Shown here piece by piece: positions 25,516 to 35,590 of a stretch of DNA of 64,000 nucleotides; within the stretch, counting starts at the first letter, position 1; every line of letters begins with the position of its first letter. The position numbers were made by a program, and so were the translations under genes. Under the pieces are notes generated by a model that did not search any database, was not told the origin of the DNA, and saw only the letters and a program-made list of their open reading frames with translations. The stretch is from Galbibacter sp035306585 (GTDB lineage: Bacteria; Bacteroidota; Bacteroidia; Flavobacteriales; Flavobacteriaceae): contig NZ_DATGNU010000021.1 in the NCBI RefSeq assembly GCF_035306585.1, positions 49,226 to 113,225 of the forward strand, read 5' to 3'.

Positions 25516-27429
25516 TTAATCTGTTTTAAATGGACTCGCTGGAAGCCCTTGCTCATTGTACAAATTTGCATGCTCTGGATTGTCTGCCCATGCATATCGA
25601 ACATATTTTGGATGGGTAATCTCAGGGCTCCAGACCTCAATCTTATCTCCTTTAATTTCGGCTTTGGCCCACACAAATTTCTTATCCTCTCCAGCAATGG
25701 CAAATTCTTTAAGACGCCCTTTGGAAGTAAGTCCCGAACCTATATGGTCAAAGCTTAATATGATTTTCTGCCCATCGATTCTTTGGGATTTAAACTGCGG
25801 ACCACTATAGATAATATTCTTTTCTCCATAGGCTAGGTGTTTTGCAGCAAGGGCAAGGCGATGTCCGACATCTTTTTTATTTAAGGGGTGGATATCATTC
25901 CATTCTCCAATATCGATAGCTACTGCCATTGCTGTGTTATCTACCTCCAGGCTTTGAAGTTGAGCATCTCTTAATGCGGCCCAGTTACTTTGAGAAGGCT
26001 GGTTTTTGGCTTTCATAAAGTTTGCCAACTGAACATATAGGAAAGGAAACTCGCCTTGATTCCAATCTTCTCTCCAAGTTTTAATTAGGGTAGTGAATAA
26101 TTCCTGATACTTTTCCGGCTCATCAGTGTCTGACTCTCCCTGATACCATAAAGTTCCTTTAATTCGGTACTTAAGTAAGGGTGCAATCATTGCATTGTAC
26201 AATCCTCCTGGTTCCCAACGGACGAAGGTTTGTCCTGCTAGAGGCGTAGCTTTGGCCCCTTGTCGAATGCGCCAAGTACCCTTAAGATCTACTTCTTGGT
26301 TTCCAACCACAATTTTGTAATCTTTCTCAGGTGTAAATCCACCATGACCTCTTTCGTTAATCACCTTTATTGCAATGGTATTGATTCCTTCTTTTAAGAG
26401 GTTCTTAGCAATGGTGTATCGTCTAGGAGGATATTGATAGGTGGTATGTCCGACATAGTTTCCGTTGATAAATACCGAGTCCGCGTCAACTATGGTCCCT
26501 AAAAGTAATTTAGCTTCTTTGCCTGAGGATGCTTTAGAAATTTCAAATTCTTTTCTTAACCATACAACTCCTTGTTGTAATTCTGGGTAAGTGGTAGTCC
26601 AAAATCCTGGCATTTGAATTTTGTCCCAGTTCTCAATGTGGAGGTTTTTCGCTTCCCAGTGGTCTATAGTACCTCTATCTCGTGTATTTACAGATTGATA
26701 CCAGTTTTGAATTCGTTTTTGGTCGGCTAGTTTTATGGAATCGACGTAATGGTCTTGTTGAAAAATTTTGTATTGTTTGTGTGCCTCTGGAAACTTTTTA
26801 AGCGCTTTTTCGCTCAGCCACGCGTTCACTGGAGAACCTCCTAAGGCTGCGTTTATCAGGCCAATAGGAATGTTGTAGGAGTTGTGAATTTCGTGGGCAA
26901 AGAAATATGCTACTGCAGAAAATTTTAAGACGGTTTCAGGGGTGGTTTTCGTCCATTGTCCGCCTTCAATACGTTTTTGAGGCGCCTTAAAATTATATGT
27001 TTTGGGTACTTCAAAGTATCGGATGTTATTGAAATTTGCATTTTTGATCTCCTTTGGATATATGGGGCTTGTTCTGTCAAGGGATATCTCCATATTGGAT
27101 TGTCCCGAACACAGCCAAACATCTCCAATTAGAATATCCTCGATGGTTACACTACTATCTGAACTGCTAATAGTCATTTGAAATGGGCCACCAGCTTCGA
27201 TTGGAGGCAGTGTAGTAGCCCAATTACCTGTATTATCGGCTATGGCTTGGTAATTACTATTGTTGAACTTTATCTCGATGGTGTCTTGTGACTTTGACCA
27301 ACCCCATATTTTCAAGGGAATCTCACGCTGTAATACCATACCATCACTAATGAGTTTTGGTAATTCCAATTGACAATAAGCATTGATACTGCATATAAAC
27401 AGCAGACACGTAATCTGTAATGACTTCAT
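25516..27429 (-). CDS. Sialate O-acetylesterase-like carbohydrate esterase
   Basis: A 637-residue secreted SGNH-type carbohydrate esterase. The signal peptide ends near CQLELP. The catalytic block LCSGQSNM (Ser about 111) and the C-terminal D-x-x-H (NDIHPLNKKDVGHR) are present. An inserted galactose-binding-like region (about 255-400) is typical of this family, and YQGESDT is a further conserved segment. Members deacetylate sialic acids or plant polysaccharides. Next to GH43 and SusCD, removal of acetyl groups from a xylan- or arabinan-like glycan is the better guess. The ATG at 27429 is chosen over a TTG one codon earlier. A hairpin precedes it by 14 nt. Confidence 0.9.
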   Translation of the reverse strand: MKSLQITCLLFICSINAYCQLELPKLISDGMVLQREIPLKIWGWSKSQDTIEIKFNNSNYQAIADNTGNWATTLPPIEAGGPFQMTISSSDSSVTIEDILIGDVWLCSGQSNMEISLDRTSPIYPKEIKNANFNNIRYFEVPKTYNFKAPQKRIEGGQWTKTTPETVLKFSAVAYFFAHEIHNSYNIPIGLINAALGGSPVNAWLSEKALKKFPEAHKQYKIFQQDHYVDSIKLADQKRIQNWYQSVNTRDRGTIDHWEAKNLHIENWDKIQMPGFWTTTYPELQQGVVWLRKEFEISKASSGKEAKLLLGTIVDADSVFINGNYVGHTTYQYPPRRYTIAKNLLKEGINTIAIKVINERGHGGFTPEKDYKIVVGNQEVDLKGTWRIRQGAKATPLAGQTFVRWEPGGLYNAMIAPLLKYRIKGTLWYQGESDTDEPEKYQELFTTLIKTWREDWNQGEFPFLYVQLANFMKAKNQPSQSNWAALRDAQLQSLEVDNTAMAVAIDIGEWNDIHPLNKKDVGHRLALAAKHLAYGEKNIIYSGPQFKSQRIDGQKIILSFDHIGSGLTSKGRLKEFAIAGEDKKFVWAKAEIKGDKIEVWSPEITHPKYVRYAWADNPEHANLYNEQGLPASPFKTD

Positions 27430-27443
27430 CAAAAATATAGTTT

Positions 27444-27463
27444 AGCTGGGCCTTAGCCCAGCT
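27444..27463 (-). repeat. Intercistronic hairpin before the esterase start
   Basis: Arms AGCTGGGC and GCCCAGCT (perfect 8 bp, 4-nt loop) lie between the GH43 stop and the esterase ATG. It could stabilise or attenuate the distal message or mask the start. Confidence 0.65.
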
Positions 27464-27490
27464 GTTAGTTTAATTGGTTAAAGGGGGAGA

Positions 27491-28621
27491 CTATGGCTGT
27501 TCAACCATAGCATCGATGGTTTTAATTGTACCATCTGCGTTATACTCTAATGGAGCAACTTTCATACTTCTTAGGTACGTTTTTCCACCTGAGAGTGAAC
27601 TATCGTGGAAGAATAAATACCACTGTCCATCGAATTCAACAATGGAATGGTGATTAGTCCACCCCAATACAGGCTTTAAGATCACTCCTTGATAGGTGAA
27701 AGGCCCATAAGGAGAATCGCCAATACCATAGGCGATGTTATGCGTATCACCAGTGGAGTATGAGAAGTAGTATTTTCCGTTGTATTTGTGAACCCAAGCA
27801 GCCTCAAAGAAACGACGATCGTTATCTCCCGTTAATAATGGATTCCCGTGCTCATCAAGTATCAGAACATCTTTAGGCTTTTCAGCTAAAGTGACCATAT
27901 CCTCATTTAACTTGGCAATTTTAGCAGTAAGTGCTGGCTGGTCATCTGCTGGATAAGTGTCGGTTCCAACATAAGTTCCGTTATCCCAGCGTTGCAGTTG
28001 ACCACCCCAGATCCCTCCGAAGTACATATAATAATCATCGCCATCTTTAAAAACGGCTGGGTCGATACTATAGGTGTCCGCAATCGGTTGATCTAATACT
28101 GTAAATGGCCCATGTGGCGTTGGGCTCGTTGCGACTCCCATTCTAAAAACTTCTGAAGAGTCCTTGGCTGGAAAGTAAAGATAATAAGTGCCATCTTTCT
28201 CAGCGGCATCAGGTGCCCACAATTGTTTTTTAGCCCATTTCACATCTTCTAAATCCAATACTTTTCCGTGGTCCTTTACAGGCGCACCAACGCTATCCAT
28301 TGAATACACGTGGTAATCCTGCATGTTGAAATGATTTCCAAGATCATCTTCAGGAACACCAGAATCCCAGTCGTGAGAAGGGTAAATGTATATTTTGTTT
28401 TCAAATACATGGGCCGATGGATCTGCTGTATAATGATCCGTTATAAGAGGTGGGTATTTATCTTTTTGTTCACGCTCTGCCGTGATGGCTTCTGAGGCTT
28501 CGGTAGTGCTTTTAGACTCCTTTTTAGTGTTGGTATTGCAACTGAAGCAGATGGCGGTAAGTGCCAGGGCTGCAAAGAAATGCCTCGGGTGTTGCTTAGT
28601 CAGAAATACTGATTTGTCCAT
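27491..28621 (-). CDS. Glycoside hydrolase family 43 lipoprotein
   Basis: Five-bladed beta-propeller glycosidase, 376 residues, predicted lipoprotein (lipobox AICFSC, Cys28). Candidate catalytic residues are the general base Asp67 (TADPSAH), the pKa modulator Asp187 (SIDPAVF) and the general acid Glu273 (FFEAAW). Family members are xylosidases or arabinofuranosidases; the exact specificity cannot be read here. It is first in a two-gene minus-strand unit with the esterase. It is divergent from susC across a 286-nt gap holding a LacI-type operator candidate, and thus part of a small polysaccharide utilisation locus. Confidence 0.92.
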   Translation of the reverse strand: MDKSVFLTKQHPRHFFAALALTAICFSCNTNTKKESKSTTEASEAITAEREQKDKYPPLITDHYTADPSAHVFENKIYIYPSHDWDSGVPEDDLGNHFNMQDYHVYSMDSVGAPVKDHGKVLDLEDVKWAKKQLWAPDAAEKDGTYYLYFPAKDSSEVFRMGVATSPTPHGPFTVLDQPIADTYSIDPAVFKDGDDYYMYFGGIWGGQLQRWDNGTYVGTDTYPADDQPALTAKIAKLNEDMVTLAEKPKDVLILDEHGNPLLTGDNDRRFFEAAWVHKYNGKYYFSYSTGDTHNIAYGIGDSPYGPFTYQGVILKPVLGWTNHHSIVEFDGQWYLFFHDSSLSGGKTYLRSMKVAPLEYNADGTIKTIDAMVEQP

Positions 28622-28796
28622 GAGTTGGTTTTAATTTTTGGTTGTACTTTTATTGAATTATCTGCACGAATATATAAAAAAATAATCTCAATCGTTTTCT
28701 AAAGTAAATTTTATTTTTAATAAACTGATTATAAGTTATTTAACACCCACAAATTTTTTTGTAAATTTCTTTTTTTACTCCATATTTATAAAAATA

Positions 28797-28816
28797 TTGC
28801 GCAACCGATTGCGCAA
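28797..28816. promoter_or_regulatory. LacI-type operator candidate, copy A
   Basis: TTGCGCAACCGATTGCGCAA is a 20-bp near-perfect palindrome (one mismatched pair at the centre) with the central CG step usual for LacI-family sites. It lies 15 nt upstream of the susC -7-like box, so a bound regulator could block or steer transcription. Confidence 0.65.
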
Positions 28817-28830
28817 ATCGAATATTTACG

Positions 28831-28838
28831 TATATTTA
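28831..28838 (+). promoter_or_regulatory. Candidate -7 box for susC
   Basis: TATATTTA matches TAnnTTTG except for the last base and sits 70 nt before the susC ATG. Confidence 0.45.
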
Positions 28839-28907
28839 GCCAATCAATTTTAGAATAAATTAACCAATTACACATTAAACTAACTTATTCATTAAACATT
28901 CTACAAA

Positions 28908-31900
28908 ATGACTCACCAATTTTTATTTAAAATTCATTATGAAAGAAGAATGCTATTCTGTTTTCTTCTGTTCTTGTTCTTTGTATTTGGTAATGAGCTT
29001 TACGCACAAAACCAAAATGTTTCTGGTGTGGTTTCTGATCAAGTGGGGCCGATGCCAGGTGTAACTGTAATCGTCTCTGGAACTAATTCTGGAACCACAA
29101 CGGATTTTGATGGAAAGTACTCGCTTTCTAATGTGCCTGCCGATGCAGTTTTAGAATTTAGTTACATTGGTTTTGCCGTTCAACGAGTAAATGTTAACGG
29201 TAGAAATCAGATCAATGTGACCCTTGAACAAGACACCCAGCAATTAGACGAGGTTGTAGTAGTGGGATATGGTACCCAAAGGCGCGAAGCCGTTACCGGT
29301 TCTGTAGCTTCTATTAAATCAGAAGCCATTACAGAGGTACCTTCTCCAAATATATCCCAAGCCCTACAAGGTAGAATTGCCGGGGTTGAAATGACACAAA
29401 CCTCTTCCAAGCCAGGGGCCTCGATGCAAATTCGAATTCGTGGTACACGTTCTTTGAATGCAAGTAACGATCCATTAATTGTACTTAATGGTATTCCATT
29501 TGCAGGTTCTATTGGAGATATCAATCCAAATGATATTGAAAGTATCGATATCTTGAAGGATGCTTCTTCATCTGCTATTTATGGTTCTCGTGGTGCCAAT
29601 GGGGTCATCCTTATAACTACTAAAACAGGTGCTGTAGGGCAAAAGGCTACCTTTACTTATAATGGGTACTCGGGTATCTCCACCTTGTTTTCAGAATTTC
29701 CGATGATGAACGGAGAAGAGTTTGTGAAACTTAGAGCCGCTGCAGGACAGTATCAGAACACACTTGATGAGTCTGATGATATTTATACAGACTGGCAAGA
29801 TCTGATATTCCAAACAGGGACATTAACCAGTCATGATGTGGGTGTTACTGGAGGAACTGAAAGTGGAAGTTATAATTTTGGATTGGGATATTACAAAAAT
29901 GAAGGTGTTGTTCCCTTACAGGAATATGAGCGTATTTCCATGCGAGCTAATTTTGATCAAAATATAGGATCCTTATTACGAGTTGGACTTACTACAAATA
30001 ATAACTATGCCATTACTGATGGTAGTAGTGTGCCTGCAGTGGGAATGGCCCTTGCACGCTCTCCTATTGCCAATCCATATAACGAGGATGGTAGCTTGAA
30101 AGAGACTATTTTAGAGCAGACATCGGGTGCACAATGGGTGCCAACTAATGATCGTTTCTATTCCTTAGGGGATAAGTACATTAACCAAAATAGATCATTT
30201 AGCTCTTATAACAGTTTATTTGGGGAGTTGAAGATTCCATTTATCGATGGATTAAAATATAGAATTAACGTAGGGCTTAATTACAGGCAAAGTAATGATG
30301 GAAATTATACAGGGGAAGGTGTTTTTAACGGAAATCCAAACAACCCTTCTTCAGCCTCTGTAGCTAATTCTCACACTACCAGCTGGACCGTTGAGAATCT
30401 ATTGACTTACGATAAAACTTTCGCGGAAAAACATCATATTAATGTAACAGCATTGTATTCTTCTCAAGAGGAGCGTTACAACCGTTCTTATATGTCTGCT
30501 CAGGATATTCCTGCTGACCATTTTCAGTTTTATAACTTAGGTAGAGCGGAAGGAGAAATTAAAGTAGACCCAAGTCAACAATGGTATTCCGTATGGGGGC
30601 TTATGTCATATATGGGAAGGGTAATGTATTCTTTTGACGATCGTTATATGTTGAGTGCGGCATTTCGTTCTGATGGTTCCTCCCGATTGGCGGATGGTCA
30701 AAAGTGGCATTCCTATCCAGCGGTGTCTGCAGGATGGAATATTGGAAGTGAACCTTTCTTAGAGAATAGCGATGTTGTCAATCAATTAAAGCTAAGAGTA
30801 GGATATGGACAAACGGCTAATCAGGCGATTGATCCGTATAAAACATTGGGACTTCTTAATACAAGGCCTTATAACTTCGGAGAGGAATTCTCCACAGGAT
30901 ATTATGTGTCAGAATTACCAAATGAAAATTTAGGTTGGGAGTATTCTGAGACGTATAACGTTGGGGTGGACTTCTCTCTTTTTAACCACAGACTCTCTGG
31001 TACAGTAGAATATTATGTTCAAGATACAAAAGATGTGCTGTTAGGTGTAAATCTACCTTCCACCTCTGGTGTGAATAGTTATACTGCTAACATAGGACAA
31101 ACGCAAAATAAAGGGGTCGAAGTTTCTCTAAATGGTTTAATAATAGACAATCCGGATGGATTTAGCTGGGAGGCTGGAATTAATGTGTATGCTAATAGAA
31201 ACAAGCTTGTTAAGCTAGCCTCTGGGCAAGAGCTTGATGAGTCAAATTGGTGGTTTGTGGGCCACCCAATTGATGTGATCTATGACTATGAAAAAGTAGG
31301 ACTTTGGCAAGAAGATGATCCGTATTTAGATATTTTAGAACCAGGAGGTAACCCAGGGATGATCAAGGTGAAATACACTGGTGGATACAATGCGGATGGA
31401 ACCCCAGAGCGTGCTATTGGACCAGAGGATAGACAGATCATGAGCCTTGAACCAGATTTCCAAGGTGGATTTAATACGCGATTCTCTTATAAGAATTTTG
31501 ATCTAACAGCAGTAGGAGCATTTAAAAGTGGAGGTGTGCTTATTAGTTCCCTCTATAGCTCTTCTGGGTATTTAAATACCCTAAACGGCCGTGCTGGAAA
31601 TAACGTACGTGTTGATTACTGGACTCCAGAAAACACAGGAGCTAAATATCCAAAACCAGGTGGTGTTCAAAGTAGTGATAACCCAAAATACGGAAGTACC
31701 TTAGGATATTTTGATGCTTCATATCTTAAAATAAGAACCTTGTCTTTGGGATATAATTTTGATCAAGAGTTCTTTTCTGATCTTGGACTTGAGAAGTTCA
31801 GACTTTACCTAACTGTTCAGAATCCACTTGTGATGTTTTCACCATACCACAGAGAATCTGGAATGGACCCAGAGACGAATTCTTATGGGGATGAGAATGT

Positions 31901-31991
31901 TGCCGTAGGTGGACAAAGAAGGTTACTGATTATTGGAACCAATACTCCTGCAACTAGAAATTTCTTGGTAGGATTAAATCTAACATTTTAA
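28908..31991 (+). CDS. SusC/RagA-type TonB-dependent outer-membrane transporter
   Basis: A 1027-residue outer-membrane importer of oligosaccharides, working with the SusD lipoprotein and energised by TonB. In order: a signal peptide ending ELYAQ, a carboxypeptidase-regulatory-like domain (VSGVVSDQVGPMPGVTV to EFSYIGF), the SusC linker signature LDEVVVVGYGTQRREAVTGSV, a plug domain (ALQGRIAGVE, RIRGTRSLNASNDPLIV, EILKDASS-like SIDILKDASS) and a long beta-barrel. The N-terminus before the hydrophobic stretch is about 15 residues longer than typical, so the internal ATG before LFCFLL may be the true start. susD follows at 13 nt. Confidence 0.95.
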   Translation: MTHQFLFKIHYERRMLFCFLLFLFFVFGNELYAQNQNVSGVVSDQVGPMPGVTVIVSGTNSGTTTDFDGKYSLSNVPADAVLEFSYIGFAVQRVNVNGRNQINVTLEQDTQQLDEVVVVGYGTQRREAVTGSVASIKSEAITEVPSPNISQALQGRIAGVEMTQTSSKPGASMQIRIRGTRSLNASNDPLIVLNGIPFAGSIGDINPNDIESIDILKDASSSAIYGSRGANGVILITTKTGAVGQKATFTYNGYSGISTLFSEFPMMNGEEFVKLRAAAGQYQNTLDESDDIYTDWQDLIFQTGTLTSHDVGVTGGTESGSYNFGLGYYKNEGVVPLQEYERISMRANFDQNIGSLLRVGLTTNNNYAITDGSSVPAVGMALARSPIANPYNEDGSLKETILEQTSGAQWVPTNDRFYSLGDKYINQNRSFSSYNSLFGELKIPFIDGLKYRINVGLNYRQSNDGNYTGEGVFNGNPNNPSSASVANSHTTSWTVENLLTYDKTFAEKHHINVTALYSSQEERYNRSYMSAQDIPADHFQFYNLGRAEGEIKVDPSQQWYSVWGLMSYMGRVMYSFDDRYMLSAAFRSDGSSRLADGQKWHSYPAVSAGWNIGSEPFLENSDVVNQLKLRVGYGQTANQAIDPYKTLGLLNTRPYNFGEEFSTGYYVSELPNENLGWEYSETYNVGVDFSLFNHRLSGTVEYYVQDTKDVLLGVNLPSTSGVNSYTANIGQTQNKGVEVSLNGLIIDNPDGFSWEAGINVYANRNKLVKLASGQELDESNWWFVGHPIDVIYDYEKVGLWQEDDPYLDILEPGGNPGMIKVKYTGGYNADGTPERAIGPEDRQIMSLEPDFQGGFNTRFSYKNFDLTAVGAFKSGGVLISSLYSSSGYLNTLNGRAGNNVRVDYWTPENTGAKYPKPGGVQSSDNPKYGSTLGYFDASYLKIRTLSLGYNFDQEFFSDLGLEKFRLYLTVQNPLVMFSPYHRESGMDPETNSYGDENVAVGGQRRLLIIGTNTPATRNFLVGLNLTF

Positions 31992-32004
31992 AAAAAATAG
32001 AAGC

Positions 32005-33957
32005 ATGAAACGTATTTATAAAGTAACATTTATAGGAATAGGACTGCTGTTGTTTCTTATGGCTTCCTGTTCTAAAGATATATTAGAAGAACAACCCAGG
32101 AGTATATATGAACCTGGGTATTTCCAAACGGAAAACGGGGTACTTGGAGGGTTGACAGCTATGTATGCGCATTTGCGTTATATCTATGGTCAAGCATATT
32201 ACTATAATTCTTGTCTTACAGGAACTGATGAGGCCACCTATGCACAAAGTGCAGATGGAAACTTCAAAGACATGGATCTCTCTGGAGTTGGACAATTAAC
32301 CGCGTCAACCAGTAGATCAGATGTACTCTGGGGAACAGCCTTTACCAACATCAATACTGCAAGTGGTATTATTGAAAATGCGGCGGTTGTAGGAACTATT
32401 CCTGAGGCTCTTATTGCAGAGGCGCGATTCTTTAGAGCCTTTGATTACTTTTTATTGGTACAAACTTTTGGCGGTGTGCCTCTTGATCTTGGGGCAGGTG
32501 AATTAAAGTTTAACACATCAACGGCCAGAACTTCGGTTCGAAATACCGTTCCAGAGGTGTATACTAAAGCCATATTCCCTGATTTAATCACCGCTGTAAA
32601 CGATCTTCCCGTAGAAGGACGTGTTACAGGTGGGGCTACCAAAACACTTGCTAGACTATACTTAGCCAAGGCTTACCTTACCTACGCATGGTGGTTAGAA
32701 AACCCTGGTAACATTCCAACTTACCCAGAGACAGCCAGAACCGATCCTGATGGGCACGATGCGCAGTGGTATTTCCAACGGGCTTATGATGTGGCTATGG
32801 AAGGAATCCAAAACCCAGGACCATTTGGATTGCAAGAAACCTATTATGATGTGCATTTAGCCTCCAATGATAGAAATAATGAGATCTTACTTTACGCCGA
32901 TCATACCGAGGATAGTGAACTCTACAATGGAGGTAGCTTAACCTACGGTAGTGGTGGGGCACCAGATAACTTTGCAGTTTGGATGATGACTTGGAATTAT
33001 ACCAACTTGAAAAGCTCCTTGGATCCAGATTGGACAAGTGAAGCGAGTTCTGTTCAAAGGGAGGCAGCTCAAGCATATGGTCGTCCATGGACTCGTATGT
33101 GTCCAACCATTAATGTGGTGGAGGAAACCTTTGCAAACAAGGTAGATGATTCCAGATACGATGGAACCTTTGTGACGACTTATAGAGCAAATTGGCCAAA
33201 GGGTGGAACAGATGCTCAGGTGATGTATGGAGCTAATTCTCTACCAATCTATCCTGGCGATGCTGTATTGACATTTTTAGATGAAGAACCTGCTGTTTCG
33301 ATTGATTATTCAAACTCCGAGTACAATAGTGGAATTGGAGCAGGGGTGTTGCCAGGTCGTGCGGATTTTGTGATCTCCCCTAGAGGAATTAGTAGATTCA
33401 CTTATCCAGGACTATGGAAGTTGGGTACCTATAGAACAGATAACGGCGATGGTTTAGGTTCGCCTAATGCGGGTTCTACAAGACCATTTAATATCGCGAA
33501 GTTTTCAGAATTGTATTTCATTGCTGCAGAAGCGGCCGTTAAAGGAGCTGCCACTTCAGGGCAAAGTGCTAGAGATTTAATAAATGTAATTAGAGCTAGA
33601 GCCGGAAAATGGCGTTGGGATAACAATGGTAATGAGGAGAAAATCGAGGATCACAGTGCTGAAATGGTCAGTGCGACACCTGGAACAATTACCATTGATT
33701 ATATACTTGCTGAGCGTTCTCGTGAGTACTATGGAGAAGGGTACCGTTGGTTTGATTTGGTAAGAACTCAGAAATGGCAAGAACTTGCCGGTAGCTATGA
33801 AATCGCTGGCCCAGAACTTGGAAATCATACTCCAGAGACTTTTACTCGTACCATTGAGGATTATCATTATTTGCGCCCAATCCCACAGGGACAACTCGAG
33901 GGAATGGAGATGACAGAGGCGGAAATAGAAGCATATCAGAATCCAGGGTATAGATAG
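32005..33957 (+). CDS. RagB/SusD-family nutrient-binding lipoprotein
   Basis: A 650-residue surface glycan-binding lipoprotein that caps the SusC barrel. The lipobox is LMASC (Cys about 22). The SusD N-terminal region (EEQPRSIYEPGYFQTENGVLGGL) and TPR-like helices (ARFFRAFDYFLLVQTFGGVPL) are clear. The C-terminal signature (LYFIAAEAAV, LINVIRARAG, ILAERSREYYGEGYRWFDLVR) confirms the family. It lies directly after susC, and two strong hairpins follow. Ligand unknown; the neighbouring GH43 and esterase suggest an acetylated pentose-containing polymer. Confidence 0.95.
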   Translation: MKRIYKVTFIGIGLLLFLMASCSKDILEEQPRSIYEPGYFQTENGVLGGLTAMYAHLRYIYGQAYYYNSCLTGTDEATYAQSADGNFKDMDLSGVGQLTASTSRSDVLWGTAFTNINTASGIIENAAVVGTIPEALIAEARFFRAFDYFLLVQTFGGVPLDLGAGELKFNTSTARTSVRNTVPEVYTKAIFPDLITAVNDLPVEGRVTGGATKTLARLYLAKAYLTYAWWLENPGNIPTYPETARTDPDGHDAQWYFQRAYDVAMEGIQNPGPFGLQETYYDVHLASNDRNNEILLYADHTEDSELYNGGSLTYGSGGAPDNFAVWMMTWNYTNLKSSLDPDWTSEASSVQREAAQAYGRPWTRMCPTINVVEETFANKVDDSRYDGTFVTTYRANWPKGGTDAQVMYGANSLPIYPGDAVLTFLDEEPAVSIDYSNSEYNSGIGAGVLPGRADFVISPRGISRFTYPGLWKLGTYRTDNGDGLGSPNAGSTRPFNIAKFSELYFIAAEAAVKGAATSGQSARDLINVIRARAGKWRWDNNGNEEKIEDHSAEMVSATPGTITIDYILAERSREYYGEGYRWFDLVRTQKWQELAGSYEIAGPELGNHTPETFTRTIEDYHYLRPIPQGQLEGMEMTEAEIEAYQNPGYR

Positions 33958-33984
33958 TATATAGTTAAAAAGAGTTTTGAAAAG

Positions 33985-34005
33985 AAAAACAGTTGACTGT
34001 TTTTT
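33985..34005 (+). terminator. First terminator after susD
   Basis: AAAAACAGT pairs with ACTGTTTTT across a 2-nt loop. It starts 28 nt after the stop. Confidence 0.65.
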
Positions 34006-34020
34006 AATGTTAGTTTGCGT

Positions 34021-34056
34021 AAAAGAGGGTATTGTGCTTGCCCTCTTTTATTTTTT
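34021..34056 (+). terminator. Second terminator after susD
   Basis: Perfect arms AAAAGAGGG (34021-34029) and CCCTCTTTT (34041-34049) are followed by ATTTTTT. This is the classical intrinsic form. Confidence 0.8.
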
Positions 34057-34198
34057 ACACCTGTGATGATAGATGAGCCTTTTATGGTTGGTCTTGAGGA
34101 TGTTACTCATCGAATTAGTAGGTGGTTTTAGTTTATGAGTGATTTGTTTTTGTATTTTAGTTGGGACCATCAACGCTAAAAACTAAAAATAAATTCTT

Positions 34199-35590
34199 AT
34201 GAAACTACAACTTTTGTTGCTTCTGTGTCTTTTTTTTCTGTCTTGTAATGAGCAGAAATCAGGTGCAGATAAAGAGGTCCCTACCAGCACCTACTCGGTG
34301 CCTGTGGAGTACTTTAAACTTGACAATGGGCTAAAGGTTATCCTCTCTAAGGATGATACAGCTCCAACGGCTATTGTCGCCGTGTACTACAATATTGGTT
34401 TTAGAATTGAGCCGAAAGATAGAACGGGATTCGCTCATTTATTCGAACACATGATGTTCCAAGGTTCTGAAAATCTTGGGAAAATGGAATTTATTAATCT
34501 AGTACAAAAGAATGGTGGAATTTTAAATGGTTCCACTCGTTTTGATTTTACTAATTATTTCGAGATTGTACCTGCGCATAAGTTAGAAACCATGCTCTGG
34601 GCTGAAGCAGATCGTATGAGAGGCCTAGACATCACTCAAGAAAATCTTACCAACCAACAAGGTGTGGTTAAAAATGAAGTGAAGGTCAATGTACTCAATC
34701 AGCCATACGGTGGATTTCCTTGGCTTGATATGCCTCAATATGCCAATGAAAATTGGTACAATGCTCATAATTTCTACGGAGATTTAGAAGATCTAGATTC
34801 TGCGAACCTGCAAGATGTTGCTGATTTCTTTAAAACTTATTATGCGCCTAATAATGCTGCATTAGCTGTTGTTGGTGATTTTTCCACACAAGAGGTAAAG
34901 GATTGGATTCAAAAGTATTTTGGCGATATTCCTTCTGCTGAACTTCCTGCAATGCCTGATATTACAGAACCGGAGCAAACCAAAGAAAAGTTTTTTATAA
35001 AAGATGATTCTTTGGCCAATAAGCCTGCACTTGCAGTAGCTTACAAAATGCCTGAGCGCAATACTCCGGAATATTACGCAATGGGACTTTTAGATCAGAT
35101 TTTAGTCCAAGGGGATAATTCATTGCTACGGCAGAAACTTGTTAATGAAAATGGGTTTACATCTCATGTCAGTGGGGGGATTAATTACCTGGGGAATATG
35201 TTTAACTACAAAGGCCCTATGCTTTGGATGTTTAATTTAACCTATGATAACAATACCTCAAAGGACCAGGTGATGACTGCGGTGGATTCCGTTATTACCA
35301 ACCTAAAGTCACAGGTTACAAAAGAGAGCGTAGCTGGAGCCTTAGTAAAGATGAGATCAAGTCTATATGATGAACTTGGGGGATCCTTCGGACTAGGGAG
35401 AGCGGACTTGTTGTGTAGTTTTGCTTTATTTGATGATGATCCAGCTAGAATCAATACGCTGGAGGAGGAATTTAAAAAAGTAACACCAGAGCTTATGCAT
35501 GCAACCATAGATGCCTACTTGCGACCAACCAATAGAACAGTATTGGTAGTAAACCCATTGTTAGATAATTCTAAAACGAGCCAAAGATGA
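34199..35590 (+). CDS. M16-family zinc peptidase subunit, catalytic
   Basis: A 463-residue predicted lipoprotein (LFFLSC, Cys16) of the M16B (mitochondrial-processing-peptidase-like) family. The inverted zinc motif HLFEH is at 80-84, with a downstream conserved Glu in the VVKNEVKVN segment. Family members form clamp-shaped heterodimers that cut small unfolded peptides. The gene overlaps the next M16 gene by 4 nt (ATGA), which fits obligate pairing. Periplasmic location is inferred from the lipobox. Confidence 0.94.
   Translation: MKLQLLLLLCLFFLSCNEQKSGADKEVPTSTYSVPVEYFKLDNGLKVILSKDDTAPTAIVAVYYNIGFRIEPKDRTGFAHLFEHMMFQGSENLGKMEFINLVQKNGGILNGSTRFDFTNYFEIVPAHKLETMLWAEADRMRGLDITQENLTNQQGVVKNEVKVNVLNQPYGGFPWLDMPQYANENWYNAHNFYGDLEDLDSANLQDVADFFKTYYAPNNAALAVVGDFSTQEVKDWIQKYFGDIPSAELPAMPDITEPEQTKEKFFIKDDSLANKPALAVAYKMPERNTPEYYAMGLLDQILVQGDNSLLRQKLVNENGFTSHVSGGINYLGNMFNYKGPMLWMFNLTYDNNTSKDQVMTAVDSVITNLKSQVTKESVAGALVKMRSSLYDELGGSFGLGRADLLCSFALFDDDPARINTLEEEFKKVTPELMHATIDAYLRPTNRTVLVVNPLLDNSKTSQR

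Noticed and set aside
25549..25810. Overlapping plus-strand frames within the esterase gene
   Set aside because: Antisense to the conserved C-terminal part of the esterase, with no family resemblance.
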